Shown in pieces: positions 61,190 to 64,000 of a stretch of DNA of 64,000 nt (position 1 is the stretch's first letter; every line of letters starts with the position of its first letter). The notes beneath the pieces were generated by a model. That model was not told where the DNA came from and did no database searches. It worked only from the letters and a program-made list of their open reading frames with translations. The translations under genes were made by a program, and so were the position numbers. Origin of the DNA: Acholoe squamosa (Eukaryota; Annelida; Polychaeta; Phyllodocida; Polynoidae); the NCBI GenBank assembly GCA_949317995.1, contig OX439040.1, forward strand, positions 27,568,030 through 27,632,029, written 5' to 3'.

Positions 61190-61640
61190 GCCCTGTGAAC
61201 ACAAATCATGTGCCTCTGGCGTCGGGATCAGTGCCATAGCGATAATATCACAAATGAGATCAGTGCCTCATGCTAGAATCACCTGATCTCAGCGAGCCTC
61301 GTTTTCAGATAATGAGGTCATGACGTCACAGGCAGCAATGGCAGCCAGCTGGCGGCTGGGGTTGGCCGCCAGTGTGCAGTGATAGTGGAATTAAAACCAT
61401 TAGGGATGAATAGTGAACCAAATTATCATACTCCAAGCTCTAATAGAACAGGAAACAATTAAAGGGCTAATGATACTGTCCCTATGCCGTCCGTCAGTTG
61501 GCCATGAATCGGCGGTTTTGTTTGTGTTTACATCTCTGAGATCAGGTGCTTCTAGCATGAGGCACTGATCTCATTTGCAATGCAATCGCTATGGCACTGA
61601 TCCTGATGCCATAGGCAGGTGACAATGTGTTCAGACGCGA
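61190..61640. mobile_element. foldback element with arms of about 85 bp
   Basis: GGGATCAGTGCCATAGCGAT...GAGATCAGTGCCTCATGCTA (61223-61278) pairs with its complement at about 61550-61610. The inner part contains CTAATGATACTGTCCC (from 61467), a word shared with the repeat at 12590-12920. Confidence 0.7.
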
Positions 61641-61739
61641 CAAATGCTAGTCTCGCTGAATTAGGGTAGGGTCAAAACCATTTAGTGCCCTCATAGTACA
61701 CATCTAGAAGTTCATCAGTATAGTATAACTGCTTGTTAC

Positions 61740-61931
61740 CTGAGGTAGCACATGTCACCCGTGCTGACACTTCTGTTTCCCATACTGGTGGTGCCGGGGG
61801 ACACCTCCAGGCCTCTGTTAAGGTCAATCATGGACTGGAACAAGACCCTCCTCTCCACAGCCGCCCCAGGAGGCGACAATCCGTTCATGATGGTGTTAAT
61901 GTATCCCCTCCACGCAGTGCATTCAATATGG
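61740..61931 (-). CDS. candidate exon, unknown protein (phase 2 to 2, 192 bp)
   Basis: On minus, acceptor ACCACTTATAG, one base and 63 open codons: HIECTAWRGYINTIMNG... ERRVLFQSMIDLNRGLE ... NRSVSTGDMCYL. Donor CCTCAG|GTAACA follows. The composition strongly resembles a folded soluble protein. The frame is also open upstream (ELWTVHQPVWEVTTYS), so the acceptor may lie further out, near 61990. No family could be named. Confidence 0.5.
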
Positions 61932-62419
61932 CTATAAGTGGTGACTTCCCACACCGGTTGATGCACTGTCCAAAGCTCAAGTCGCTGAACATTTCTGGTC
62001 TTTCATTCTCAGGCTGCTTTAAACTGAGCTCATCCAGGCCCCTGACAAGGAAAGCTAGTTGTGGCCTTTCAAACTCTCACCTATTTTTCAAACGTCTCAC
62101 CCCTGTCCTGAGGTTCATTCTGTGAAGCTTGTCACTATGGTCTAAACCAAGGAAGTTGAAGAGCATAAAGGTAGATCTACATGCTGGATGAGGTTATGTT
62201 TAGATATGGTGTGTTCTCCATGTGATTTTATAAACCACTTCTATACTGTTCGTAGAGTCCAGTCTCTAAGTATACAGTCCCCCATAACGTCCAACCTGTC
62301 ACCGTGTGCGCAGCATTGATTGCAGCAGATTATAGACGTACAGACCAGGTCCCGATATGGCTTTGTGCAAACACACCCACAGAAGTCCACAGAGAGGACG
62401 TCGATATACCTTAGTCTTA

Positions 62420-62480
62420 GTGTCTTACATGGGGTGGCGTTGTGGTTAAGGAAGCAGATACATGTGGTTTCACACCTGTT
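62420..62480 (-). CDS. possible small exon, Thr/Pro-rich
   Basis: On minus, acceptor GATGCTGCTACCAG and donor CCCCAT|GTAAGA border about 57 bases. Phase 0 reads NTTGVKPHVSASLTTTPPH. A Cys-rich reading is possible in another phase. It does not fit between the neighbours by phase, so it is uncertain. Confidence 0.2.
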
Positions 62481-62847
62481 GTATTCTGGTAGCAGCATCA
62501 GCAGGGGCCATGCAGGCCGGGCAGCAGGTAAGCAGGTCAATGGTTAATGAGAGCAACTCTGTGGCTGCTGTGTGAGCCACTCTGTAGCTGCATATAATGA
62601 ATAGACGTGGTGGCAGGAGGCTAAGGAGGCCAGAATGAGCTGAATTCCTGCGTTACTAGACACACCTTTCACCATTTCCACCACCCATCAGTGGTCCAGG
62701 TTATAGATGAAATAACGGCTTTCCATGCTGCTCCATGCTCCATTTCTCCTGGTGGCCCCTCCTCCTCCTCCAGGACCTGGCTAGCAGGCCGCGTGCCACA
62801 GGGTCATCATAACCACGGCTGGTGCATGTCCAGACTCCTCAGGTCAC

Positions 62848-62879
62848 CCGTCCACTCCATCAGACACCCTGCGTCCTTT
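62848..62879 (-). CDS. possible small exon (KGRRVSDGVD), phase 0 to 2
   Basis: On minus a strong acceptor (CCTTTTCCTGCCTGTCCAG) is followed by ten codons and a donor GACGG|GTGACC. Phases link 63574-63624 to 61740-61931. Confidence 0.3.
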
Positions 62880-63573
62880 CTGGACAGGCAGGAAAAGGTG
62901 TGGACAGCCGGGGGCTGGGTCGACATGTAATGCCACTTTTGCCACTTCCCCCTGCTCCCTCCTACTACTCCTCTCTCATATTTCATGGGATGGCTCACCA
63001 ACAGGGTTGTAGTATATAGTTCAAGGGCAGGACACTGAGCGGGTTCGGTTACAGGTAAAATGGTTAGGTATGTGCTATAAGCCGTAGGAGATGAGCTGCT
63101 CCCAGATAACCCCTCAATGTATCATGAGAGGCTCATGACCAGTTCATCGATCACAGAGTTAAGACGTCTATATACAGCCCATCTTACAGCATGACTCCTG
63201 ACCCCGGTGCGCAGGTCTGCCGCTAGAGGGCAGTTCATAGGTCATCCCCGGGTCAGCTATCACAGAGTAGCGCCATAGCTTACAGCACACCGTCTCCAAG
63301 TTGACGGTGGTTGATGTAGCTGTAGCAGATATTGACTACGTATACTACTTCCTCCACCGTAGGTCAGGGTCTGTAGTAAGTCTTCTGCTGTGTATCTGCC
63401 GGAGGGGTCTGACGTACCAACGCTAGCCTGGCAGCAGTTGGAATCACCTTGTAGTTGTCACCAATTTGCATAAACTACCTATTGGCTAGGATGGGTGTGT
63501 GCCCCTGTTAGTGTTAGGCTATTTGCTGCACGCTGGGTGCCCTGTACATGGGCCCATGTCCTGTCCTGCATAC

Positions 63574-63624
63574 CCTGACTGGTAATGGTGTTTGCACGGC
63601 ACTGTCCACATACGTCCTATTGCC
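63574..63624 (-). CDS. candidate exon, unknown protein (phase 0 to 0)
   Basis: On minus, acceptor CACCTGCCCTCCCCACAG, 17 codons (GNRTYVDSAVQTPLPVR) and donor GTCAGG|GTATGC. The frame is open further upstream (EEAYRGSTTGHLPSPQ), so the exon may start earlier. The plus strand is also open (63548-63865) but without paired splice signals. Confidence 0.4.
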
Positions 63625-64000
63625 CTGTGGGGAGGGCAGGTGCCCTGTGGTAGAGCCCCTATATGCCTCCTCCAGGGCCCCTATACACTGTACACTAGTC
63701 CTGGCCGTGGTACAAAATGATGACCTGATGGTACAGGAACCCACCACCACCTGTTCACCTCCCCCACTGCCCGCACCCACCGCTACCCGCTACACACATA
63801 TGCCTTGTGATATTTGCCCATCCACCTTGTGGACAATAGATATTAGTGGATCAATGTCTGTGTAGGACGGAGGGGCAGGAGGTAGCGGTCAGGAATGGGT
63901 TAGGGGACCAGTCATGGCGGTCTCCCGCCGGCTTATGACACCCTCATGTACCATGTCAAACACGGGTCCGTCCTTGTTAACGTGCTACTGGGCATTATAC

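Overview
This window looks like a piece of animal nuclear genome. It has no long unbroken genes and no operon-like packing or bacterial signals. Instead it has short open stretches bounded by GT/AG splice signals, about a dozen minisatellites, microsatellites, tRNA-derived SINE-like pieces, a decayed LINE and many short DNA transposons with intact target-site duplications. Intron-rich, minisatellite-rich DNA of this kind fits a marine invertebrate (for example an amphioxus-like deuterostome). The species is an inference and cannot be fixed from the sequence alone.

Layout. 0-6 kb holds four tandem arrays (periods 30, 35/106, 83 and 57 bp) and a hAT-type MITE. 7.4-8.3 kb has candidate plus-strand exons. 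9.5-11.7 kb is a cluster of tRNA-like repeats and hairpins. 13.5-18.1 kb is a direct tandem duplication of about 1.94 kb. Its first copy carries a TA-flanked MITE missing from the second, and its second copy carries about 1 kb with a 54-bp array that may be coding. 18.1-19.8 kb is an 11-bp array split by a CACTG...CAGTG element. 20.8-21.9 kb is a Harbinger-like element with a MITE nested inside. 22.8-25.2 kb holds 47-bp and 31-bp arrays, a well-bounded minus-strand exon and a small Harbinger MITE. 28-41 kb is the most gene-like part, with a GC-rich core at 33.8-35.6 kb and candidate exons on both strands. 37.7-44.5 kb holds 66-, 43-, 49- and 72-bp arrays. 45.6-46.6 kb is a nested inverted-repeat element. 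47-48.8 kb has plus-strand exons. 51.8-52.7 kb is a second CACTG element. 55-56.2 kb is a LINE relic. 57.4-60.6 kb is a pair of inverted arms of about 0.5 kb. 61.2-61.6 kb is a foldback element. 61.7-63.6 kb has minus-strand exons.

Genes. No protein could be named with confidence. Six exon groups are proposed from splice signals, open frame and agreement of intron phase: 7.5-8.3 kb (+), 28.4-39.5 kb (+), 47-48.8 kb (+), 61.7-63.6 kb (-), 34.8-35.5 kb (-), and 34.1 kb down to about 20 kb or below (-). The plus group at 28-39 kb overlaps the two minus groups, so either genes overlap on opposite strands or some exons are false. Transcript data would settle this. All exon calls were made by eye, so they are candidates and not an annotation of proven genes.
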